From NCBI GenBank assembly GCA_964502465.1, contig CAZCWX010000198.1:1-8098 (forward strand): 8,098 bases of DNA, read 5' to 3'. The notes beneath the pieces were generated by a model that was not told the DNA's origin, made no database searches, and was given only the letters and a program-made list of their open reading frames with translations. The stretch comes from CAZCWX01 sp964502465 (GTDB taxonomy: Bacteria; Desulfobacterota; Binatia; Bin18). The translations under genes were made by a program, and so were the position numbers. Shown here one piece after another: positions 1 through 5,907 of the stretch (position 1 is the first letter of the stretch; each line of letters opens with the position of its first letter).

Positions 1-92
1 CGGTAGATGGACACCGAGCCGCCGAGGTGCACGTGCTGTTCAGTAACGCCGTCAGCAGGGGGGGTAGGGAACGGGGTATGGAAAGAAGCCAT
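1..92 (-). CDS. Unidentified protein, N-terminal fragment (gene continues beyond left edge)
   Basis: An open frame reads leftward from an ATG at 92-90 to the window edge, giving about 30 residues beginning MASFHTPFPTPPADGV and ending in ...HLGGSVSIYR. Codon third positions are mostly G or C, as in the neighbouring genes, and the frame is closed by a stop a few codons upstream of the ATG, so this is the only ATG start available. No Shine-Dalgarno sequence precedes it. A TACAAT hexamer (minus strand, 100-105) lies so close to the ATG that a transcript from it would be leaderless or nearly so. The short proline-rich stretch followed by a VSIYR beta strand does not identify a family; a penicillin-acylase-like N-terminus is one guess that cannot be supported from 30 residues. 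It is transcribed divergently from the DUF1329 gene. Confidence 0.45.
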   Translation of the reverse strand, partial: MASFHTPFPTPPADGVTEQHVHLGGSVSIY

Positions 93-145
93 ACTACAGA
101 TTGTACATGACAGTTAGCCGTTGCCTCTAGGGCTGTTCGTACAGA

Positions 146-169
146 TCAATGGTAGAGATCTACCATTGA
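146..169. promoter_or_regulatory. Perfect inverted repeat, 11-bp arms, likely operator
   Basis: Left arm TCAATGGTAGA (146-156) and right arm TCTACCATTGA (159-169) are exact reverse complements separated by 2 bp (GA). The repeat sits between two divergent genes, 39 bp before the TTG start at 209, and overlaps the -35 element of a plausible rightward promoter. The length and symmetry match the binding site of a dimeric transcription factor such as a TetR- or GntR-type regulator (inference). No T-run follows, so an intrinsic terminator is unlikely. No regulator gene lies in the window. Confidence 0.6.
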
Positions 170-181
170 ATACGCTATGCT
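153..181 (+). promoter_or_regulatory. Candidate promoter for the DUF1329 gene
   Basis: TAGAGA (153-158) and TATGCT (176-181) each match the sigma70 -35 and -10 consensus at 4 of 6 positions and are separated by an ideal 17 bp. The predicted start near 188 leaves a leader of about 20 nt that holds the purine-rich ribosome binding site. The -35 hexamer lies inside the inverted repeat at 146-169, so a bound regulator would block polymerase. This is pattern-based only. Confidence 0.35.
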
Positions 182-190
182 TCGGGGCAG

Positions 191-200
191 GAAGGAAGGA
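191..200 (+). promoter_or_regulatory. Ribosome binding site supporting the TTG start at 209
   Basis: The purine run GAAGGAAGGA ends 8 nt before TTG at 209-211. No ATG or GTG lies in frame between the upstream stop (167-169) and this TTG, so the site decides the start. Confidence 0.6.
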
Positions 201-208
201 ATCAGCGC

Positions 209-1486
209 TTGAGCATTATTATCCTGATAGTCGTATTTTTGCTTCATTTCCTTGGGAACCCGGATGCACAGGCTGAACTCAAGCCTGGAGACGAGCTGAG
301 TCAAAAGAACTGGCAGGAGGTGAAGAATCTGCTGCCGGACGCGGTCCTGCACCGTTTTCGGGATGGGCACTACCACGCAGCAGTTGTTGCCTTGCCGGAT
401 ACGCTGAGTTGGGGCACAAAATTCACCTCCGCCTCAGAGGCAAATGCGGGCAAATTCACGGTTGATGAAACCGATTCGTTGATTGACCGTAGCACAAACA
501 CCTACCCTGATTTTCTCTACGGCTACCCTTTCCCTGAAATTGACCCCACAGATCCCCAGGCTGCGGCGAAGGTGATTTACAATTTCTCTTATACCCTGAT
601 GCAGCCAGACGATGCTGATCATTCTAGTAATTTACACTGGGTGTCATCCTCGGCGTTGGAGCGTCGTGCCGAGTTTCAGGCACAACTCCTCTTTTATGGC
701 TCGCGATTCTCGGGTCCGATAGCGAACCCAACCGCCACATTACGGAAAGGGATCATCGCGGGGTTTGCTCCGGCTGAGATCTTCGGGGTAGTGACTTTGG
801 AGTGGGTCTACCTCGACCCGCAGAAGTGGAACTCCTTGTGGGCATATGTCCCAGAACTCAGACGAGTCCGACAACTCCCTCCTTCTAATGGCTCTGAGAA
901 TCTCTTTGGCTCTGAGCTTGCCCATGATGATCCATACCTCTTCTCTGGCAAAGTGCAGTATTTCACCTGGAAGCTTATCGGCACACAGGAGGCCCTCGTT
1001 CCCTACACATTGCCGATCCCCAAACTCCTGCGTCATACCAATCAGGGCTACCTGCTAGAGTCTCCCCCAGGTCATTTGGTCATGGGTTGGGAAAAAGAAG
1101 GATGGCCAGGGAAGGCTTGGTGGCCGACCACTTGTCACCTGGTCAAAAGGCCAGTGTGGGTGATCGAGGCTAGGGCGAAAGACGAGCGGTACGCCTACGG
1201 TCGTCAGGTGCTGTGGATCGATAGAGAGCTGTACATCGCCTACTACAAAGAGGCTTATAATCGCGCGGGTCAGCTCTGGCGTATGCTGCTGAACTCGGTC
1301 TCGGTGGCACGTACTCCTGAGGGAGATTTTTCTCTCGCCCAGCCGGACTTTACCTTATCTGTGGACGAAGAACAGAACCGCGCAACAGTGGAACTCCCTC
1401 GCAACCAAGGGCAACCGCCCACCTTTGGGTCTGGCTTATCGGAAGAACTCTTTACCCAAACGCAGTTAATGAAACGAGGGAAGTGA
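209..1486 (+). CDS. DUF1329 family secreted protein (RND-transporter-associated)
   Basis: This 425-residue protein has the marks of the DUF1329 family (PF07044), which adopts a LolA/LolB-like lipid-binding fold. After a hydrophobic N-terminus (residues 2-15) there is a likely signal peptidase site after DAQA (about residue 22). The mature part starts ELKPGDELSQKNW, as is typical of the family. Further family-like blocks are YGYPFPEID (104-112), WAYVPELRRVRQLP (211-224), DDPYLFSGK (240-248) and, near the C-terminus, RPVWVIEARAKD followed by YGRQVLWIDRELYIAYYKEAY (about 314-350). There is no lipobox cysteine, so a soluble periplasmic or outer-membrane-associated location is more likely than a lipoprotein. 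The start is TTG with a good ribosome binding site; the n-region lacks lysine or arginine, which is odd for a signal peptide. Family members are often encoded beside MMPL-type RND permeases and DUF1302 porin-like proteins. Here the permease gene is the convergent neighbour; no DUF1302 gene is visible. The substrate is unknown. Confidence 0.85.
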   Translation: MSIIILIVVFLLHFLGNPDAQAELKPGDELSQKNWQEVKNLLPDAVLHRFRDGHYHAAVVALPDTLSWGTKFTSASEANAGKFTVDETDSLIDRSTNTYPDFLYGYPFPEIDPTDPQAAAKVIYNFSYTLMQPDDADHSSNLHWVSSSALERRAEFQAQLLFYGSRFSGPIANPTATLRKGIIAGFAPAEIFGVVTLEWVYLDPQKWNSLWAYVPELRRVRQLPPSNGSENLFGSELAHDDPYLFSGKVQYFTWKLIGTQEALVPYTLPIPKLLRHTNQGYLLESPPGHLVMGWEKEGWPGKAWWPTTCHLVKRPVWVIEARAKDERYAYGRQVLWIDRELYIAYYKEAYNRAGQLWRMLLNSVSVARTPEGDFSLAQPDFTLSVDEEQNRATVELPRNQGQPPTFGSGLSEELFTQTQLMKRGK

Positions 1487-1574
1487 GACGGATTTGTGAT
1501 TCAGTTAAGCCTGCGTGCGTTGAGCCTGGAGCTTCAGTTCCGGGTAGGGATTGTATCAATGTTAGAGTTTCGAT

Positions 1575-4403
1575 TCAGCGGCGTACGTCTTTCTGACCCT
1601 CTGATGCTCGCTGCATTTCGCCCTGCAGCCGATCGAGCAACATGTCGGAAATGTTAAAAAAGATTCTGGCGGCGATGCGTGGGTAGCGCCACACCTGGCG
1701 GCGAAAACGCTCGTTCATGGCCAACACCTCCACGTCCTCAAGCGCGACGACGTCGGATACCCGCTCCTGATTGCGGTTGAGGCTGGTGACCCCGAATACA
1801 TCCCCACGCTTCAACTCCCACGCCGAGCGGGATTGACCTGTCGTGTTCACGCACACTGCTGCGCGTCCACTAATCATCACAAACATCTCGTTACTGCCCT
1901 CGCCGTGACGAATAATCGTATGCCCGCACGGGAAAGATTTGAGTTCCCCCATCAACGCCACAATTCTGGCCTGGTAGGGGCGGAGGTTAGCAAAAATGCT
2001 GATGGTCTTATGGGGATCCTTTCCCAGCTTCACATAGAGGAGGTCCCACAACGTGATAATCGGGGTGGTGGCGAGGAGTGCAGGCAATAGGGCAACCTCC
2101 CCTACCAATCCGAACAGCATGGTTGCAGCGGACAGGAGGCCGAACTCGCGAATAGGGACAAAGGTTGAGAAGGAGAGCGTAAGAAAACCGAGGAAGAGCA
2201 CTAGAGAAGCATAGAGCGCGGGTTTCCCCACCGTGGAGAGTGTCTGCAGGAGAGCGTGTTCTTGGTCGGCGGTGGTGCGGACGGCGGAACTCAGGCGCGT
2301 CATGATGTGGATGGTATCATCCACCGCCACCCCTAGGGCAATGGAGGCGATAATATTGGTACCGAAATTGAGTTCGGCACCCGATACGCCCATGAGGCCA
2401 AAGAACACACAAAGGGGAAAGATGTTGGGAACCATGGCAATGAGCCCAACCCGGACGGAGAGAAACATGGCCGCCATGATGACGAAAATAACCCCAGCAG
2501 TGATCGCGAGGCTCTGGATTTGACCGGCAATGATATCACCAGCCGTGCGGGTGAGAAGGATCAAGTTGCCGGTGGGACGAACGGTGAGTTCTGGAGGAAC
2601 CGTCTTCTGGGCAAAGGCCTGGATCTGGCCTACCAGGGCGGCAATATCGCGAGAACGAGAGAGCGAAGTCCGGACTAAGATGACCGTGCGCGAATAATTC
2701 GGATGGTTCACCACCCCTGATATGCTCGCAGCATTTAAGAAGACCAGTCGCATGACTCCGTTTAATTGTGCAGGATTTGCCCAGAAGGTTGTCTTGACCT
2801 CTGGCGAGGGAAGTTCGAGTATTTCCCCCTCCAGGGGTTCAAGAGGAATTTCCTGAATACCACGATCAAGCATCTCGCAGTAGTCAACAAAGGAGATGGT
2901 CTTCTCTACCCCGGGCAGGGAGTCGATGTAGAGCTGGAGGTTTTTGATCCGCCACAAGGTGTCCCATTTCTTGATACTGTCCTGCTCTGCACCGTCAATA
3001 GCGACGTAGAACGTCATACTGCCGACCAAATGACGGTTGATCGCATCAGTAGCCTGGCGAATGGGATCGGTCTCACGAAAAAAGGACTGAAAATCGGAGC
3101 CAACCTGGATAGAGAACCCTTGCCATGCGGACAGAAGCGCAATCAGGAGGCTGGCGAGAATGACGGGGTGACGGTGGTGGGAGGCCAGCTGAGCCAAGCG
3201 GCGCAACATGGCGCTAATCCTGGGAGAAAAGGCCTCTTCTCGCCTCGTTGGGAGAGGCAGGAGAGCGAGGAACGCTGGCACCAGGACCACCGACAGCATA
3301 AAACCGATGAAGATGCCCACGGCAGCGTACAGCCCCAGTTCACGGATGCTGACGATGCGATTAACGGTCAGCGAAAGGAATCCCAAAACAGTAGTCAGGG
3401 TCGCGATGAGAAGGGGTGTGGTGGTGGTGTGTAAAGCCTCGCTTACCACTTCACTGACCAAACGGCCAGGACGGGCACATTCGTAATACTCAGCGACGAC
3501 ATGCAGGGAGTAGGCAGTGCCGAGCACAAGCACCAAAGGAGGCAGCGCCATATTGCCCAAGCTCAGACTGCTGCCTGCCAGGACCATGATGCCGAGGGTC
3601 CAGGTCAGACTGACGATCACAGTTAACGTGGGAAGCAGCATCCCACGGAGCGAGCGAAAACTCAGCAATAAGATCCCGGCAATGAGGAGTAAGGTGAGCG
3701 GCACAAAGAGACGTAAATCTCTCCACATTGCTCTGGTTGAGTAGACCTTAAAGTGAGGAAGTCCGGTGTAATAGAGCTTTTCCGGCCCTTCTTCTCTCGC
3801 GACCAGCGCCTGGATCTTGTCATCGACCCCGCGGTGGAAGAACTCGTCGTCGCCGAGATTCGCGAAGAAAATATTGATCGCTGCAGCCCGGCCATCTGCC
3901 GAGACCAGGTTTTTCAGATAAATGGGTTGGTCCGCCAGCTTATTTCTGAGTTCCGCCAGGACTGCATGGGGCGCATGGACGTCTGGGACGAAGAAGGTTG
4001 ACCCCGTAGCGACACTGGTAATGACATCCGGCGCGTTGGTGAGGCTGATCACATCCTTCACCTCAGGGATCTTTTGGATCTCGTTGGTGAGGCGCTTGAT
4101 TTTCTGCAGGACCTGCGGCGTATACACATTATCGGCGACCACTCCAATCACGCCGATCTCATCACTGCCGAAGAGCTGGCGGATCCCTTCATAGTACTGC
4201 TTTTCTGGATCATCCTTGGGGAGCAAGCTCTCGACTGAGCTATCCAAGTGGATGTGCCGCGCGTGGAAGGCGAAAAAGCCGGTGAGAAGAAAAAGGAAGA
4301 AAAGGATAGACTTGGGCCAGGAGATGATCAGGTAAGTGATCCGCTGCATCATTGCTCTACGTTCTATTACGCCCGCGCTATTCACGCTTCGGGACACCCC
4401 CAT
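1575..4403 (-). CDS. RND superfamily exporter (MMPL/COG1033 type) with fused C-terminal cyclic-nucleotide-binding-like domain
   Basis: This inner-membrane permease is 942 residues from the first ATG. It shows the duplicated RND layout: TM1 about 31-48, periplasmic loop 49-230, five helices about 231-384, then TM7 about 413-428, second loop 429-630 and five helices about 632-780. The second half carries the proton-relay-like motif GVAVDDTIHIMTRL (D695, D696). The matching segment of the first half reads GTAYSLHVVAEYYE and has no acidic pair. Residues about 803-925 form a CRP-like cyclic-nucleotide-binding fold (CGHTIIRHGEGSNEMFVMISG, then GDVFGVTSLNRNQERVSDVVA). R881 matches the phosphate-binding arginine, but V872 replaces the usual ribose-binding glutamate. 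The first ATG (4403) follows a pyrimidine-rich stretch with no ribosome binding site, so the start is probably one of two tandem ATGs at 4352 and 4349 (residues 18 and 19), preceded by a weak GTAGAG. COG1033-type relatives are thought to move lipids or hydrophobic compounds; the substrate here is unknown. Confidence 0.9.
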   Translation of the reverse strand: MGVSRSVNSAGVIERRAMMQRITYLIISWPKSILFFLFLLTGFFAFHARHIHLDSSVESLLPKDDPEKQYYEGIRQLFGSDEIGVIGVVADNVYTPQVLQKIKRLTNEIQKIPEVKDVISLTNAPDVITSVATGSTFFVPDVHAPHAVLAELRNKLADQPIYLKNLVSADGRAAAINIFFANLGDDEFFHRGVDDKIQALVAREEGPEKLYYTGLPHFKVYSTRAMWRDLRLFVPLTLLLIAGILLLSFRSLRGMLLPTLTVIVSLTWTLGIMVLAGSSLSLGNMALPPLVLVLGTAYSLHVVAEYYECARPGRLVSEVVSEALHTTTTPLLIATLTTVLGFLSLTVNRIVSIRELGLYAAVGIFIGFMLSVVLVPAFLALLPLPTRREEAFSPRISAMLRRLAQLASHHRHPVILASLLIALLSAWQGFSIQVGSDFQSFFRETDPIRQATDAINRHLVGSMTFYVAIDGAEQDSIKKWDTLWRIKNLQLYIDSLPGVEKTISFVDYCEMLDRGIQEIPLEPLEGEILELPSPEVKTTFWANPAQLNGVMRLVFLNAASISGVVNHPNYSRTVILVRTSLSRSRDIAALVGQIQAFAQKTVPPELTVRPTGNLILLTRTAGDIIAGQIQSLAITAGVIFVIMAAMFLSVRVGLIAMVPNIFPLCVFFGLMGVSGAELNFGTNIIASIALGVAVDDTIHIMTRLSSAVRTTADQEHALLQTLSTVGKPALYASLVLFLGFLTLSFSTFVPIREFGLLSAATMLFGLVGEVALLPALLATTPIITLWDLLYVKLGKDPHKTISIFANLRPYQARIVALMGELKSFPCGHTIIRHGEGSNEMFVMISGRAAVCVNTTGQSRSAWELKRGDVFGVTSLNRNQERVSDVVALEDVEVLAMNERFRRQVWRYPRIAARIFFNISDMLLDRLQGEMQRASEGQKDVRR

Positions 4404-4470
4404 TGATGGGAGGAAAAGAAGAGGGTGAGCAGCAACAAACCGGGCAGTGCTTCTGCAAAGTTTCTGCTGT

Positions 4471-4569
4471 CTACCAGTTCACATTTTCACTGAATCCGGG
4501 AACATCATACGTCATGACCATCAAATCACGGGTGCGGCCGGTGCGATCGATGACAAAGTCCTGGAGCAG
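4471..4569 (-). pseudogene. Out-of-frame C-terminal remnant of the GNAT gene
   Basis: Read leftward from 4569 in a frame shifted by one relative to the upstream GNAT frame, this stretch encodes LLQDFVIDRTG, then RTRDLMVMTYDV and a short tail ending in NW before a TAG at 4473-4471. It has no start codon or ribosome binding site of its own and joins the upstream protein directly after GFRTE, with a single missing base. The pattern D-x-V-x-D-R-x-G followed by D-L-x-V-M matches the final beta hairpin of many GNAT proteins. Confidence 0.7.
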
Positions 4570-5054
4570 GGCTCAGTCCGAAAGCCCAGATGCTCAAAGG
4601 TGGCAATGGCCCCTTTTTGATCTGGCGTCATTTGCGCCACGATTTTGCGCAACCTCAGGTCGCGGGCCACAGCAAAGACCTCTCCCGCGAGTATCCGCCC
4701 CAACCCTTGCGAGCGATAGCGCGACCCGACCTGGATGCGGATCTCGCCGAGATGATGCTGCCAGGTCACTTCGTTGTGATGCAAGCTAGCGTATCCGGCA
4801 AGATCACTCCCCATTTCAGCCAGCAACGTCACGGTACGGCCTTCTTTGAGGTTCTGGCCCCATTGTGCCACAACGTTCAGCTTGGTGATGTCCATACGAA
4901 GAAACAGCAAACCATCTTCTGGCAAGGCACGCGCGAAGGTGACGATACGGTACGTATCAGAGGGGGTCATCAGCCGCAGACTGACCTCAGGGTTATTGTC
5001 GAGTCTGATGACGCGGGGATAGTCACGTTGAGTTTTTGGCTTTGTCTCGTTCAT
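4521..5054 (-). CDS. GNAT family N-acetyltransferase, C-terminus altered by a frameshift
   Basis: The protein as read has 177 residues. The ATG at 5054 is chosen over an upstream in-frame ATG at 5240 because AAAGGGAG lies 6 nt before it and the longer start would run into the cupin gene. The acetyl-CoA-binding motif A is clear: IRIQVGSRYRSQGLGRILA (about 105-123) contains R114-x-Q-G117-x-G119, the R/Q-x-x-G-x-G/A pyrophosphate loop. Motif B follows as NLGF-like FEHLGFRTE (153-161). After E161 the frame reads 16 unrelated residues to a TGA. Adding one base next to 4571-4572 restores a typical GNAT C-terminal strand, DRTGRTRDLMVMTYDV, and a protein of about 194 residues ending at 4471. The gene is therefore either a recent frameshift mutant, which may be inactive because the last strand helps build the acetyl-CoA fold, or a sequencing or assembly indel. 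The acceptor substrate cannot be told. It starts 53 bp after the cupin gene on the same strand, so the two are probably co-transcribed. Confidence 0.8.
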   Translation of the reverse strand: MNETKPKTQRDYPRVIRLDNNPEVSLRLMTPSDTYRIVTFARALPEDGLLFLRMDITKLNVVAQWGQNLKEGRTVTLLAEMGSDLAGYASLHHNEVTWQHHLGEIRIQVGSRYRSQGLGRILAGEVFAVARDLRLRKIVAQMTPDQKGAIATFEHLGFRTEPCSRTLSSIAPAAPVI

Positions 5055-5060
5055 CGCGAA

Positions 5061-5068
5061 CTCCCTTT
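5061..5068 (-). promoter_or_regulatory. Ribosome binding site of the GNAT gene
   Basis: AAAGGGAG (read on the minus strand) lies 6 nt before ATG 5054-5052 and fixes this start over the upstream ATG at 5240. Confidence 0.7.
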
Positions 5069-5107
5069 GGCAAGAGAGAGGTTCAATGGGCTGAACGGAA
5101 TTTTCTC

Positions 5108-5650
5108 CTACCTTTCCATCAACTGACGCGCATAGCGCATCATGCTGTGGTACTCGAAGGGTTCCTCTTGCAGCGTAACAGGATTCCACATCCGGCGTGG
5201 CGCACCAGGAAGGTCGCCGCCATACACATGAATTGCACAAGAGGTGCGATCGAGAGGGTTCTCAATCGCATGAATCGCCTCTATTCCTAACACTAGGACG
5301 TCAGGCGGCCTCAATTGTTTCCCTCCAGCCGCTTCTAGACCATCACCGCTTCGTCGGTAGAAGTCATTGTTCTCTTGCCCATCGTAGACACCGATCACTG
5401 CCCACATCAGATGGTTATGAGGAGGACTTTTGAACCTGGCTGGCACAGCGGCCTTGAGAATCGTCAGATCTGAAGAGCGATACATCACCAGGTCACCCAT
5501 AGAGCCTTCACCGGCAGGCTTTCCGCTGCCTATAGTGGCCAACGCTTCCTTGATGCTCTCAGGGGCACGTAACGCTTCTTCGAGCAGTTCTTTAACAGCG
5601 CTTGGTGATTGGCCCTGACACGCTTTGACAAAGTTGTCAACAGTAAACAT
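5108..5650 (-). CDS. Cupin-fold metal-dependent enzyme (COG5553-like, cysteine-dioxygenase-like)
   Basis: This is a 180-residue protein with the double-stranded beta-helix fold of the small proteins annotated as predicted metal-dependent enzymes, distantly related to cysteine dioxygenase. The first cupin motif is PPHNHLMWAVIGVYDGQE (76-93), giving H78 and H80 as metal ligands and E93 just after the conserved glycine. The second is LGIEAIHAIEN (121-131) with H127 as the third histidine, followed by AIHVYGGDLPGAPRRMW (139-155) with H141. Three histidines suggest a mononuclear iron centre as in thiol dioxygenases (inference). The helical N-terminus (about 1-45) is usual for the family. The start at 5650 is supported by a near-perfect AGGAGGGG; an ATG at 5839 in the same frame lacks this, and its extra residues look non-coding. 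There is no signal peptide, so the enzyme is cytoplasmic. A promoter candidate lies just upstream and the GNAT gene follows 53 bp downstream. The substrate is unknown. Confidence 0.8.
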   Translation of the reverse strand: MFTVDNFVKACQGQSPSAVKELLEEALRAPESIKEALATIGSGKPAGEGSMGDLVMYRSSDLTILKAAVPARFKSPPHNHLMWAVIGVYDGQENNDFYRRSGDGLEAAGGKQLRPPDVLVLGIEAIHAIENPLDRTSCAIHVYGGDLPGAPRRMWNPVTLQEEPFEYHSMMRYARQLMER

Positions 5651-5656
5651 CGTGAA

Positions 5657-5664
5657 CCCCTCCT
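5657..5664 (-). promoter_or_regulatory. Strong ribosome binding site of the cupin gene
   Basis: AGGAGGGG (minus strand) lies 6 nt before ATG 5650-5648. It sets the start and argues against the longer frame beginning at 5839. Confidence 0.75.
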
Positions 5665-5677
5665 TTTCTCTATTGGA

Positions 5678-5707
5678 GTCGTACTCTTTTCGGCTCCCGC
5701 CTGTCAA
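5678..5707 (-). promoter_or_regulatory. Candidate promoter of the cupin-GNAT unit
   Basis: On the minus strand a perfect -35 hexamer TTGACA (5707-5702) is followed after 18 bp by TACGAC (5683-5678), a weak -10 match (3 of 6). A start near 5671 would give a leader of about 20 nt that includes the ribosome binding site. The -10 lies within a small inverted repeat, GAGT-ACG-ACTC (5676-5686), possibly fortuitous. The rest of the 257-bp gap up to the kinase stop shows no coding frame I would trust. Confidence 0.35.
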
Positions 5708-5907
5708 GCGTTGTGAAGACCAGCCTCGGGGCACTCTCTGGCTCTGCGATTTTTGACAGCTACAGCCATGAGTGCCTGACGGAGTCTTTGTTGAATGAAG
5801 AAGAGCGAGAAAAGCAGCACGGGCAAGCAGCAACGACAAATCTATGGAAGGAAGTTTCTGTGGATGTACAGAGAGAAACTGACACCAAGAAGCAGCAGCT
5901 TAGAGAT

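Noticed and set aside
1487..1574. Possible bidirectional terminator between the convergent DUF1329 and RND genes
   Set aside because: I found no GC-rich stem followed by a T-run on either strand; the near-palindrome CTGGAGCTTCAG has no loop.
2766..3434. 222-residue open frame on the plus strand opposite the RND exporter gene
   Set aside because: It lies wholly inside a well-supported membrane protein gene on the other strand and its translation has no domain-like pattern; GC-rich codons often leave such antisense frames open.
4399..4410. Short inverted repeat CCCAT-TG-ATGGG around the first ATG of the exporter frame
   Set aside because: Five-bp arms are expected by chance and nothing else marks it as an operator or terminator.
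5084..5099. Inverted repeat GTTCA...TGAAC between the cupin and GNAT genes
   Set aside because: Five-bp arms with a 6-nt loop and no T-run in the direction of transcription; too weak to call an attenuator or terminator.
5055..5240. Longer GNAT start at 5240
   Set aside because: It would overlap the end of the cupin gene by over 100 bp, and AAAGGGAG precedes the ATG at 5054.
5651..5839. Longer cupin start at 5839
   Set aside because: The added residues are low in family character and the strong ribosome binding site sits directly before the ATG at 5650.
5854..5879. Imperfect hairpin (GTTTCT...AGAAAC) just after the kinase stop, considered as a terminator
   Set aside because: The stem is only 6 bp, AT-rich, with a long loop, and no T-run follows on the minus strand.
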